64,000 nucleotides of DNA from Tupaia tana (GCA_026018925.1 JAKSZU010000005.1:81508398-81572397); one strand, 5' to 3'; positions 43,468 through 54,470 are shown, counted from the stretch's first letter. Numbers and translations are program-made. The notes: generated by a model not told the origin, from the sequence alone.

Positions 43468-44285
43468 CCTAACTCCAGTCAGAATAGCAAAGATAAAAAA
43501 AAAAAAAAAAAGAAGAAGAAGAAGATAAGTGCTGGAGGGGATGTGGTGAAAGGGGAAAACACTCCTACATTGTTGGTCATAATGTAAATTGGTAAATTGG
43601 TTCAGCCACTGTAGAGAGCATATGGAGTTTCCTCAAAGATCTTCAAATAGAACTACCATATAATCCAGCAAATCCAGTCCTGGGTTTCTACCTAAAGGAA
43701 GGAGAATGCTCAGTTGGAAAAGCACTTACATGACCATATTTATTGCAACATTATTCACGATTGCTAAGACTTGGAACCAACCCAAATGTCCATAAATAGA
43801 TGAATGAATTGAAAAAGTGTGGCATATATACTCCATAGAATACTATGCATCCATTAAAAACAACAAGGCCCTGGAATTTAATAGAAAGTGGACGAATATG
43901 GAAGCAAGTCAGGCTATGTATGTCTCCACTTAGCATGAAAGACATTGTATGTCTCCGCTTAGCATATAATGACTGTCCACACTCTGTGGTAGAGACTGAA
44001 AGACTGGAGTGAATGAAAGCATTGACAATTGTTATGAACACTAGAGACAAAGTGGAAGGAGAGTGTGGTAGGAGTAGAGCATAGAAATGGAAATTTGGGG
44101 AAAAAATAGAGAGATAAGACATTTGTGGAACACAGATACGGTTTATTATCTGTTGATGAGGAATTGTATAGTATTCTCGACTGAGTTGGACTGAGGTGCA
44201 TATCATGCTGGGTAAAGTCTCTTTACAATCTAAATAATGTATAGTGATTGAATGTATAAATAATAATAATAATAAATTTTAAGAA
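43468..44285 (+). mobile_element. LINE-1 ORF2 end plus 3' UTR (subfamily C)
   Basis: AACTCCAGTCAGAATAGCAAAG, CTACATTGTTGGTCATAATGTAA, CCAGTCCTGGGTTTCTACC, TGGCATATATACTCCATAG, GTGGAACACAGATACGGTTTAT, ATGTATAGTGATTGAATG. An internal duplication of the GACATTGTATGTCTCC block occurs near 43915-43965. A poly-A/(AAG)n stretch lies at 43495-43524. Confidence 0.92.
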
Positions 44286-44304
44286 ATATAAAAAACACTT
44301 CTTT

Positions 44305-44480
44305 TATTTATCTTTATTTATTTATTTTAATTTGACCACAGATGGACAAAGTGAGAGAGAGAGAGAGAGAGACAGAGAAAGGTATAGTGAGAAAGCAAGC
44401 AACCAAGGGTCCAGGACTAGAACTGTTTCGGACATGTTGGAGTACAACACCCTTAACCATCATGCCACCTGCTGGCCCCC
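44305..44480 (-). mobile_element. Short-form tRNA SINE, antisense
   Basis: (TTTA)n, AATTTGACCACAGATGGAC, GA-rich block, AGGACTAGAACTG, and ATGCCACCTGCTGGCCCCC head complement. Confidence 0.88.
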
Positions 44481-44914
44481 CAAAGGTCACAGTTTTTAAT
44501 ATATTTTATACTAGTAGAAATGAACAAAATATTGTTGTAAAGTCATTTAAAGGCACTTGTAATATTTTCTCTTTGTGATCGTCATTTCATTTTTAATTTT
44601 AATAATATATAATTGTATAGGCAACATGATGCATATCACAAAATCAAATTTAACACAGAATTATATTCTCATAAGTCTATTTTCTATTTCTGTTCTTTTT
44701 TTTCCATTTATTCCATTAATCACTTTTACAAGTAATTTCACCCTAATTTAGGGCTTTTCATTTCACTCTTCTTGTATATTAAATATAGATATATATGTGA
44801 GTATATATTTATATTTACCTATGTTAAGTTTGCATGTATATATCAGGATATAGGATATATTTGTGCACACAAATATATCATATACATATGAATTGTCACA
44901 AATTGTCAAGACCT

Positions 44915-45042
44915 CTGGAAAAGGGTTTGCTGCGTGGCCATCCCCCCTGGGGGGTGATTTCTCGCTTTCTGTCTCTCTGTCTCTCTCTGTCTTTCTGGCG
45001 AGCGCATGCACCCTGTAGCAAAAAGCTCTCCAAAAAGAAAAA
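44915..45042 (+). mobile_element. tRNA SINE, 3' half only
   Basis: Starts in the body at GCTGCGTGGCCATCCCCCC, with CT block, CTGGCGAGCGCATGC and AAAAGCTCTCC plus A tail. 5' truncated but close to consensus. Confidence 0.92.
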
Positions 45043-45059
45043 GATCATATCATTTTCCC

Positions 45060-46690
45060 TTTAGAATGGAGAGACCAATAATAAACATTTAAATTTAAAT
45101 ATCCCTATGGCTATTTTACTATGGTATTCAGTTTGTACCTCCTTCATTACCATACTTGTGTAGTACAAAAGTGAAGGCTAACATTTGTTTTGTCTCCCAA
45201 TCTCTTACCCTCAGAATCTCCTGGAGATATGTTTCTGGGTTTAATTTGTATTTACTAAAAATATTCACCCAAGTCATATTTCTAAGATAGAATTGACAAA
45301 TAAGCAGCATATTCCATATCTTAGAATTTAGCATGGGTTTATGTTCACAACTAATTTACAAGCCAATGGCAAAGTTTAGTGGAAATTTTGAAATTAATAA
45401 TCTGGACAATTGGATTTCAGATACTGTAAAAATAATTCTCTCTATTTAAGACCCTTTCTGCTTTAGTTAAGAGCCCTTGTGTCAACAGACTTGTATGTCT
45501 ATTGCCACCCAATAGCTGATTAATGTTACATGCGATCTCTGTGACCATCAAACGAAATTTAAAATTTTCTCCTGCCCTTTAAGTGGCAACTGCTTAGTAT
45601 TACTGGACCTTAGAAAAAGCAAGCCATGAAAGAGAAAATTATTTCTCCCTGATATGACTTTCTCATATTGCAGTGGGCTGCTTCTGAACTAAAACTACAT
45701 AATGTGATTACAAAAATAATTATTTGGGAAATGTAATGTCACAATTGATCAATGACCAAATGTAACGTTCAAGACTTTAACATGCTCAAAATGCATAGAT
45801 ACTCACACAAGAGAACTTACACAAGTAAACTCTTACTTGCTGTTACTATGAGATGTTACCTACACGATTGTTATTTGATAAGAAATTCTGTGATGGAACT
45901 GCTCAATTCCAAGATGGTAAATTCAAAGGAGCGCTGCAGCAATTCACTGAAGCTATGACAAATTGTTGACAGCTCACATAATTGCAAATTAAGTGCAAAT
46001 AGCTTAAGTTCCAGTTAGTGTGTTTGGCCCTAGAGTATGTTATGCAGAAATTTACCAAAATATACCACTGAGAGGATATAAGAGACAATGTTAATGTTTC
46101 AGAAAAAATAGTCTATCAACTTTCCAGGCATGGACTATTATAGGAATACCAATATGAGCTAATGACTTCCTAACAATGAATTTTAAAAACTTACTGGTCC
46201 ACTCATTCTCTGAACTTTACCCTTGGAACATTAATAGAACCACAAATGCTCTTTTGACTTTGCCAAATTTTTGAGTACTTCCCAATGTAGTAGGGAGAAT
46301 CACTGGTAATAGTCCTCCCTGATGTGATAGAGAAGGATTTATGCATCTTAGCTCTGGGCACTGATCTCCATTTTTGTTTCCAAAGTGATTCTAGTCAATG
46401 TCAAAAGAGATTCCTGTTGCTTTCACTGCAGATGAGTAGAAGAACAAAAACATGAGTTTTATTTATTCTCCAGCATGGTGCCAACTGACTTCTCTCAGGA
46501 ACAGCTCTGATGTTTACCCTACCTGGATTGATTATACTATTGTTGACTATTTACTCTGGAGAATATTGCCCCATTATTGTCCCTTTTCAGAGGATTTCAT
46601 GTTTCATTAAACTGCCCTTATCCACTTTTTTAGGAAAAATTTTTAGGAACCAGTGATTTGTTTATTTGTTAATGTTTTCATTAGATTTTA
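45060..46690. other. Long repeat-poor sequence
   Basis: About 1.6 kb without SINE or LINE-1. Bases 45340-45720 contain motif-rich, non-repetitive sequence (for example AGCTGATTAATGTT and CTTTAAGTGGCA). A frame at 45752-45958 has a chance CxxH spacing but no supporting context. Confidence 0.4.
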
Positions 46691-46699
46691 TTGCTCAAA

Positions 46700-47000
46700 A
46701 AAATGAACACAATGTGACCAACATCCAGAAGGGATAATAGAATTTCATTGGTCAAGAATTAGCAAGATTATCTTTCATATGGAAAGAAAGGATAAAAACA
46801 TTTTCAAATAAACAAGACCTGAAAGAATTTACCAATAGCTGACCCACTCTTCAAGAAGTTCTGAAATGAATACTCAACCAGAAAAACTAAAGATACATAC
46901 AGAAATAAGAGAACAAAAAGCAACCAAGAAAATGATCAATTTAATACTAGAGACAAGAAAAATAAAAAATAACGTTGAATGTTAACTTCCATTATTTAAA
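46700..47000 (+). mobile_element. LINE-1 ORF1 end / intergenic fragment
   Basis: GCAAGATTATCTTTCATATGG, AAACATTTTCAAATAAACAAG, CCCACTCTTCAAGAAGTTCTG and AACGTTGAATGTTAACTTCC follow the end of ORF1 and the ORF1-ORF2 gap. This is the only such piece of the lineage LINE-1 in the window. Both ends are truncated. Confidence 0.7.
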
Positions 47001-47957
47001 TGAAAAAATTGGACCACATTAACACTGCATATTCAGCAGAAGAGAGTTTGAACATAAGACTGAACTGGAGAAATTGTATTTTATGGCTTTTGAGTGAAAC
47101 ATTATTGATTTTTTTTTTTTTGCTATGCTTTCTTTTCCCAGTTTAAGCATTTTACTTTCTTTTGAGTTGTTGATAGGTTCAGCAATTTGTTAAAACACTT
47201 TTCTTGTTTGTTTCTTTAAACAGAAACAAACTTTTCTTCCTTCCTGACCCCTCTGGAACTGAAAAATATTTGGGAGTAGTCTTATTTTGTGGCAGAAGAG
47301 TTATTTGCATAAGTTCAATAATGCTTGTTGCATTGAATCAGAAATTAGAAATACTCATTATTGAACAGGGATTTTACTGGAATGTTATATCTGAAGATTA
47401 ATCAGGAAACTATGGAACTAAGGTGGATCTCAAGTAAGCCAACAGAAGCTCTTAGAAAGATGGCCTGGCACCATAAATATTTCTGCCTGGCAGAGACGAT
47501 CAGAGAGGCATATGTAAGAATTTATAACATAAAATAACCTGGACTTTTTCCAGCCCAGCATTGTAATTGGTAGAGATTGCAAAAGAGCAACCACACCAGA
47601 GTGTTATCTTGAGAAAGACTTTGAAGGAAGAAAAAGAGACTGATCTTTGCTAGCAGATGGTATATCACAGAAAACTTGGTAGGCAGGGCTGGATTGAGAA
47701 GGTTCATGTGTGACTTGTGTGCTAGACATTTGCTTTTCAACAATTTGAGTAGTTGACATGTAAATAGTTTCTCAGAAATATTAAAAACATACTGTCTCTG
47801 TTGTTATAGAGTCACAAACAAAATTATAAGAAACATTTTGAAAATTATCTTTAAAATTCAGTATTTCAAAATTTTGAAAGTTGTTTATTAACTGTGAAGA
47901 ACAATGGAGTATGAGCAAAAATTTTTGATATGTAAAGTAAATGTTTGTGGAAAAATG

Positions 47958-47985
47958 TAAAAATAAATAAATAAATAAATAACAA
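47958..47985 (+). repeat. (AAAT)n microsatellite
   Basis: About six AAAT/AATA units. Confidence 0.9.
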
Positions 47986-49167
47986 TAATTAACAGGTTTT
48001 GTCCACAGAAAATGTAGGAAGCTCAGAGGGGTTAAGTGTTTGCAGTAAAAAGAATTACAATTTTATATTAGAGTTAGATGTAGTCACCATTAAACAGTCT
48101 ATTATTACAAGAATAGTCAGTAGAGAGAGTGCACAATATTAATTTATTATAAGGTTAAATTTGTCATGCCCTGCATTACATGACTTCAAAATATAGCTTT
48201 TTATGAAACCACTTCCAGATAATGCTTTGGGAATTTCTTGTTTCTGAAATTAGTTGAGGCACTTGTTTGCTTTTCTTGATGATATTCCAGAGAGTTATGT
48301 TAATCGTGTCAAATTCTCTTTATCGTCTCAAGCACAGTAATGTCCTCATTTTCTCCTCTAAACTCCCAGTAGATCGAGCTTCTAATATTATTAACAACTA
48401 CTAAAGATCTCATTATTACTCTCCTCATCAGGAATTTTGTGTTAAGTGACCTCTTATGGAACAAATGTTACACTGAAGAAAAATTAAACTTTTGTCTCAA
48501 ATGAACATGTGGTCGCAATGCCCTCTGCTTCTTTTCACCTAAAACCCCCAAATCCTCCAACAAACATCAGCAACATTGATGGGTAATTTCCCTAACTGGA
48601 ATCCAAATGCTCTTCAGGGTTATTCACTAGAAGTAGAGGTCCCTTGTTTTCCCACAGATGTTCTCTTTATATATTCAGTTATCTCTGCCTTCTGAAGGAT
48701 GACACTTTATCAAATAACTAAGAGGGTAAAAGAAATCTTACACACGTTGACACTTGTTGCTTCACCCACACATTCCTGATCTGATAATTACCAGTTTGTT
48801 TGCCTAAGGTGTGTGTAACTATATACTTTGCACAAATAAAATGTGCACTAAAACCTAAGAAAGTATTTTTTTTTTTATTTAGAATGATGCTGGGAAGAGA
48901 ACTTCAAAGATAGGATTCTGTATTTGGTTATTTAACCTGATTGGAAAACTGGTAGTGTATTGATACAGTAGAAAGAAAGCAAGAAAGAAATAACAATAAT
49001 ATATTACCTGGTTTATCTACTGAAATGATGAGATAGTAGACTAAATGGCATAATAGTAATGAGAAATGTAAGGAAAGCAAAGGTGACTGGCTGATTCTAA
49101 CCTCATAGGAGCACTTAAAGAGAAGAAATGTGGACACTAGTTTGAAATTTTCTAACTGAAATAGACA

Positions 49168-49322
49168 GCCAAATACGTTTTTGAGCCACAACTATGGAGT
49201 TCCAAATCCCTCAAGCATTCATCAGAATTTTACATACTGAGAGCAAGGATTCCCAATTTCTGCAAGATAAAACTTGAAATACAGTTTTCTTTTCCTTATT
49301 TTTCATCTACTCTCTAAATACA
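49168..49322 (+). repeat. Local duplication, copy 1
   Basis: About 155 bp, from AGCCAAATACGTTTTTGAGCC to CATCTACTCTCTAAATAC, that recurs in the same orientation at 50322-50478 with roughly 17 mismatches by eye (about 89% identity). This copy lies in otherwise unassigned DNA and is probably the source. Confidence 0.85.
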
Positions 49323-49495
49323 CTTTTTAAATTTTCTGTTGAGAACTTACACGAGAGGGTGAAAATATGTTCAATTTAAGTTCTCCCTTCAGCAAAAATG
49401 GCTTAAATGATATTTCTTCCCACATGCTGCAATAATCTTCATGACAGATAAATGGGAACTTCAATGTTTTGCTCAAAAGCAATATGCCAGACTTT

Positions 49496-49650
49496 TACAT
49501 GTTAACTCATATCATTCTCCTTAAAAACTCCATGAGGTGCACATAATTTTCATCCCAATTTTCCACTTGAGGAATCCAAGGCTTACACAGGTTAAATAAC
49601 TTGACTGGGATCATAAAATCCAAGTGAAAATTTGAAGTGACTTTTATTTG
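49496..49650 (-). mobile_element. MIR, antisense
   Basis: TTAACTCATATCATTCTCC, CTCCATGAGGTGCACATAATTTTC, CCCAATTTTCCACTTGAGGAA, AGGTTAAATAACTTGACTGGG form the landmark series of an antisense mammalian-wide interspersed repeat. Confidence 0.85.
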
Positions 49651-49849
49651 TTTGCTAAGCTACATCTACTAGATGCTTCATATTTCTAGGTGGTTTAAGT
49701 ATTCGTTTATCCCTCCTATCTGTACTCTTGGATGTCTGTAAACTTCTACTCTGTCACTCAAGGCTTTCATACCAGTATACCTTGATATTACTATAAATTT
49801 TAACAGAAAGCTGTGACACACTGTTATACCAATAATAATAATCTTTGTG

Positions 49850-50030
49850 TCTGGCCAAGATGTAATAATAAGGAAGAGAATTATTATCCCACTTGAAACA
49901 ATTAAAAAAGAGGGGGAAATAAACTTAAAAATTATTTTTAGATGGTAGAACAGGAGAAGAAACCTCAGTGAAGACTATTGGGTTCTGTGGGTTGAGAGTA
50001 TAGAGCTGGGGGTACAAGTAACCAAAAGTA
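49850..50030 (+). mobile_element. Possible L1M 5' UTR fragment
   Basis: GGCCAAGATGTAATAATAAGG and TTATTATCCCACTTGAAAC resemble starts of old L1M elements (GGCCAAGATGG-type). Weak. Confidence 0.35.
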
Positions 50031-50046
50031 GCTAAGTACTATGGGA

Positions 50047-50601
50047 TGAATGTTCATAACCTTCCAAAATTTATATATTAAAGCCTAAATCTACAATATG
50101 ATGACATTTGGAGATAAGCCTTTGGAATATAGTTAAGTCATGAGAGTAGAGCCCACAGGAAGGGATAGGTGCTTTTACAGAAAGAGACAAGAGAGAACTT
50201 GTTTTCTATCTCTGCTCCTCACCATGTTAGGGTAGAATGAGAAGATGGCCATCTGAAAACAACAAAGAATGTGTCAACTAGATATTGGATCTGCTGGTGT
50301 CTTGATATTGGACTTCTCTGAATTAAAAGCCAAATAAGTTTTTAAGCCACAGCTGTACAGCTTCAAATCCCTCAAACATTCATCAGAACTTTACATACTG
50401 AGAGCAAGGATTCACAATTTCTTCAAGATAAAACTTGAAATGCAGTTTTCTTTTCTTTATTTTTCATCTACTCTCTAAGTATTTTTTTTTTCATTTTTAA
50501 AAGACTTCTCAGCTTTCCAAATTGTAAGAAATAAATTTCTATTGTTTAAACCCTTCTCCCTCAATCTATGGTAGTCTATTATAGAAATCAGAACAAACAC
50601 A
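50047..50601 (+). mobile_element. ERVL-MaLR solo LTR, fossil, with inserted segment
   Basis: LTR blocks TGATGACATTTGGAGATAAGC, GTCATGAGAGTAGAGCCC, GCTGGTGTCTTGATATTGGAC, then after the insert TTGTAAGAAATAAATTTCTATTG and TCTATTATAGAAATCAGAAC. No internal region is attached. It is old and degraded, and carries an unrelated insert of about 190 bp. Confidence 0.82.
50310..50503 (+). repeat. Local duplication, copy 2, inserted in the LTR
   Basis: The segment matching 49168-49322 lies inside the MaLR LTR between two copies of GACTTCTC (about 50305-50313 and 50503-50511), which read as an insertion duplication. There is no A tail on the expected side, so ordinary LINE-1 retroposition does not explain it simply. 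Confidence 0.75.
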
Positions 50602-50604
50602 CTG

Positions 50605-50990
50605 GAGTTTATAGGATAGGCAACCAAATGGGTGAAAGAAGCAGAGAGATGTCAAAAGATTTTTCAGAGGGTTCATCCCCTTATCTGTTCATTTGATTGC
50701 TTACTGCCATATGTGTAAATGAAAAATTTAAAAAGTAGGAAATGCTAGAAAAAAAAAGAATAATGATGTCTGGAACATGTACACTATGAAGAACAGTTAA
50801 TGTTCCATTCAGCCATACTGCAAAGACCGACAGTTTTAAATAGCTGAGTAGAGTCCTCAGATATATCTTTCTTCAATAGTGGGTAATAACTAATATTATG
50901 CCAAATACATTTTTGCCTCTTCCTTAGCAAATACTAATATCAAAACACAAAAGCAAATGTCATTGTTTACCAGTAACTGATATTCATACC
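50605..50990. other. Unassigned AT-rich sequence
   Basis: Nothing recognised. Confidence 0.35.
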
Positions 50991-50994
50991 AGAA

Positions 50995-51165
50995 CAAAGC
51001 TCAGATTGAATAATAATAACAAAAAATACCTGAAATGTAAAACTTGCAATGTATTGCTTCTGATAAAAGAATTCTAAATATGCCAAGAAGCAGGAATATA
51101 CAACTGCAGGAGAGAAATATAATCAAAATTAAACAAGAGGTGACAGATGTTAGAAATAGCAGGTA
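50995..51165 (+). mobile_element. L1M 5' region fragment
   Basis: AATATGCCAAGAAGCAGGAATA and GAGGTGACAGATGTTAGAAATAGCAG match the L1M 5' UTR region (CCAAGAAGCAGGAAAATATG and GACAGAGATGATGGAATTAGCAG in my memory). It ends abruptly at ORF2 of another LINE-1. Confidence 0.6.
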
Positions 51166-51167
51166 AG

Positions 51168-52985
51168 GTATTAAAATGTCAATTCTACCCAAATTAATTT
51201 ACAAAATGAATGCAATATCTAATAAATTACCAGAGATATTCTCCTCAGAAATATCTGTATGGAATTATGAAAGGCCCCATATCATCAAAGCAATACTGCA
51301 TGGAAAGAATAAGGTAGGAGGCATATCACTCCTCAATCCCAAAATATATTACAAAACCATTATAGTCAAAATGACATGGTACTAGCACAAAAACAGGCAT
51401 GTAGACTAATGGAACAGAATAGATAATTGAGAAGTAAACCTCAAAACATACAGCCAACTGATTTTCAACAAAGGGCACAAGTTAATCCAGTGAGAATAGA
51501 GAATCTCTTCAGCAAATGGTGCTGGAAAAATTATTCACCTGAAGAAAGATGAAACTGGACCCCTATCTCTCACGATTACCAATCATCAATTCAAAATGGA
51601 TCCAAGGTGTAAACATAAACAAACCCTCAAAGTGTAAAACAGCTCACACACAGAGGAAACTCTTGGAGATATAAGAGCAAGCAAAAACGTTTTCAATGAG
51701 ACAAAGCACAGGCAATAATCCCAAAAATAGACAAGTGGGATTACATCAGATTAAAAAGCTTCTACACAGCCAAAGAAACAATAATTAGAATGAAGAGACA
51801 ACCCTCAGAATGGGAGAATATATTTTCAAATTATGCCTCAGATAATGGTTTAATAACCAGAATATATGGGCAACTAACACAGCTTAAACAAACACCTCCA
51901 AATTAACCCAAAAAAAAGGGCATGAGACACAAAAAAAGAAAACTATCTGTTATTGACAATATGTATGATAATATTCTTGAATGGACTAACATGCAGTATT
52001 TATGTTTAGAAAATTTGTTTTCTATGTTTTAAAAATATACAGTGATTGAATATAAAATGTTTTTAAAGTAAAATAAAATATTTTTAAAAATGATCAAAAC
52101 AGCAAAGAAGACAATTCTCCAAACAGTCAAAATGTATATGTAAATATGATCAACATCTCTTATAATAAGGGAGATGCAAATCAAAACTACAATGAGATAC
52201 CACCTAATACCAGTCAGAATGGCAAAGATTAAAAGAATTTAAAAAAAGATAAATGCTGGCAAGGGCACAATGAAAAGAGAACTTTCTATACTGTTAGTTG
52301 GAATAGAAATTAGTGCAGCCACTGTGAAAGACAATATAAACGTTCCTCAAAAATCTATAAATAAACTATCATATGATCCAGCACTTCTACTTCTGGGTAT
52401 GTAGTCAAAGGATAGGAACATACGCAGTTGGCAAAACACTTGCACATCCATGTTTATTGCATCATTATTACAATTGTTAAGACATGAAATTAACCCAAAT
52501 GTCCAAGAATAGGAGAAAAGATTGAAAAAATGTGGCACATATACATTATGTAATACTACTCAGCCATAAAAAACAGTAAGACTCTGACATTTGATAGAAA
52601 GGGGATGAAGATGGAAGATATAATGGTGAATAAATCAAGCCAAACTATGAAAGAGATGCACTGTATATACTCACCAAATATCTGCATTCCATGGCAGAAA
52701 CAAAAAAATTGGAAGGTATAAAGTCATGGAAACCAGCTCTGGAAACTAGAGAAAGTGTAGTAGTAGGAAAGGCAGTGCTGGGGAGATGAGAGAGGAAATC
52801 AAGCGAATAGGGAATAAAAAGAAAAGTAAAACATTAAATAGACACCGAAGTGAAAGATTCTATGTTAGTTGTGATGTGTATGGTAATATCTTTGACTGGA
52901 CTGATTGTTAGTGTATTTATCCTTGGAAAATTTATTTTGTATCCTGCAACAATGTACAATGATTAAATGTAAATAAAATGAAAAA
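51168..52985 (+). mobile_element. LINE-1 ORF2 3' half plus 3' UTR, longest in window
   Basis: ATGTCAATTCTACCCAAATTAA encodes the MSILPKLIYKMNAIS stretch downstream of the reverse-transcriptase core, and ILHGKNKVGGISLLNPKIYYK is the following conserved block. It continues through CAAATGGTGCTGGAAAAATTA and CAACATCTCTTATAATAAGGG to the 3' UTR (subfamily A) and the ATGTACAATGATTAAATG end. No full frame survives, and a second LINE-1 end interrupts it. Confidence 0.92.
51925..52085 (+). mobile_element. LINE-1 3' tip nested in LINE-1 ORF2
   Basis: GAAAACTATCTGTTATTGAC through ATATACAGTGATTGAATATAA is a 3' UTR end with A-rich tail. It splits the ORF2 region between AGGGCATGAGAC and TGATCAAAACAGC, which are adjacent in an unbroken LINE-1. 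Confidence 0.82.
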
Positions 52986-53049
52986 AATTTAAGAATAAAC
53001 AAAGTTTGTTTTTACAAGAATATTTAGTTTGCTTTGATAGAACCATGTA

Positions 53050-53340
53050 ATAATAAAAAAGAACTAGAATCAAACCCTGATAAATTAGAAGCAAAATTAA
53101 TTAGATGTAAAATATTTACTAGATGTGACTGAGAGCAGATCAGGTATTTTGGAAGCAAAGATTAGTGAATTTTAACACATGGTAAAGTGAATTATTTTGA
53201 AAAAAATAAAAGAAAATGAAAAGACCACAATCAAAATGATAGACATATGGGAAAAAAAAAGAACTAAAGTATGTATAATTGGGGTCAGTAATGAAAACAG
53301 TGGATTAGAAATATAATATATATGTTACTCTCTTAATACT
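53050..53340 (+). mobile_element. Older L1M 5' UTR / ORF1 start, part 1
   Basis: AAGCAAAGATTAGTGAATTTTAAC and AAAATGAAAAGACCACAATC, then TGTATAATTGGGGTCAG, follow the L1M region just before and at the start of ORF1. It probably continues at 54055-54470. Confidence 0.5.
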
Positions 53341-53341
53341 G

Positions 53342-53602
53342 TTTTTTTTTGAGAGAGGTTTTTGCTAGGGTGTGTGCATTCACCAGACAGACAGAGAGAG
53401 ACTGAGAGATAGAAAGAGAGAAATCATCCCCCAGGGGGGGATGGCCATGCCACAATCCCTTCTCCTCCATACTCCTCTCGGGATCTTGGGCACGCACGCA
53501 CACGAGCCCGGCTTGAGTTTAAGCCGTCAGGTCCGGGACTCGAACCACGGTCGACTACATGGGAGTCGAGCGACATAGCCATTATGCTAACTGCTAGTCC
53601 CA
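53342..53602 (-). mobile_element. Young tRNA SINE, antisense
   Basis: GAGAGGTTTTTGCTAGGGTGTG, CATGCCACAATCCCTTCTCC, GGGACTCGAACCACGGTCGAC, TGCTAACTGCTAGTCCC. CpGs are partly retained. Confidence 0.94.
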
Positions 53603-53611
53603 ATAGTGTCT

Positions 53612-54010
53612 TTTAATGAGCAGAAATTGTGCATTTTTATAAAATTCAATTTATCAATTTTTCTTTTATAGTTAGTGTCTTTATGGTCTGTTAAAGAAAT
53701 GTTTGATTTCCCCAAGTTCATAAATACATTCTATTTTTTTCTAGAAGCTTTATTGCTTTATCTGCCATATCTAAGTTTTGAGTCACTTAAAATTAATTTT
53801 TTCTTGTGATTTGAGGATGTGGTTAAGACTCAATTTTGCTTTTCTTCACAGATATTCCATTTTTCTAACACTGTTTATTGTCAAGATGTTGATAATTATC
53901 TTGATTTAATTATTATACACTGTATTCTTATACTGAAAAACCACATCATATCTCATATACATGTACAATTATTATGTGTTAATAAACTATGTAAAGTATT
54001 TTTAAAAAGA
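53612..54010 (+). mobile_element. Twin-primed L1MA: inverted ORF2 piece plus 3' tip
   Basis: 53612-53880 is antisense ORF2 (TATAGTTAGTGTCTTTATGG, CTAGAAGCTTTATTGCTTTATC, TTTCTAACACTGTTTATTG). 53884-54010 is the sense 3' end (TTGATTTAATTATTATACACTG, CATGTACAATTATTATGTG, A-rich tail). The segments do not overlap in the element, as expected for 5' inversion by twin priming. Confidence 0.75.
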
Positions 54011-54054
54011 AATATATATGTAAAATTGATGTTTGAAATTTTTTCTGACTTATG

Positions 54055-54470
54055 ATAGTTATAAATCTATCAATTCAAGAACTCAACAACTCAAAGCACA
54101 TGAAGCATAAAGAAAAGGCACAATGTAATCAGATGGTCAAAAATTCATGATAAGATTTATAGTACATTTCTTATTAAAAACAATGCAAGTGAGAAGTCAA
54201 TAAAATATCATTGTAAAGTACCAGGAGAAACTCACCTGCTGACCCTGAATTCTACACCCAGAGAATATCATTAATGGACAAGAGTATTATTTTTTTGAAA
54301 TATACAGAAGCTGAAATAATTTATTTGAATTACAAACACAAAAAGACAAAGACCTTCAAACAGAAGAAATTATAGATCTATGTGAATTAATAACACTAGA
54401 TATATTAGCTGTGTGGATAATTCCATAAGATGTTTAAAATTAAATCTCTATATATGACATTCAATTTTAA
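54055..54470 (+). mobile_element. Older L1M ORF1 3' region, part 2
   Basis: CTATCAATTCAAGAACTCAAC, AACAATGCAAGTGAGAAGTC, ATTCTACACCCAGAGAATATC and ACAGAAGCTGAAATAATTTAT follow the order of the ORF1 C-terminal region (ILNPEFYTQ-type stretch). Confidence 0.65.

Larger units (their letters stand above)
47005..49490. other. Longest repeat-poor stretch
   Basis: About 2.5 kb with no recognised mobile element, except a short AAAT microsatellite and the first copy of a local duplication (49168-49322). A pyrimidine tract plus AG at about 47195-47222 and a GTAAGC at about 47435 are splice-site-like, but no coding or conservation evidence supports an exon. Confidence 0.4.

Noticed and set aside
45752-45958. 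Frame with zinc-finger-like CxxxxF...HxxxH spacing
   Set aside because: Only one cysteine and one His pair, no second cysteine at the right distance, no tandem fingers and no linker. Chance.
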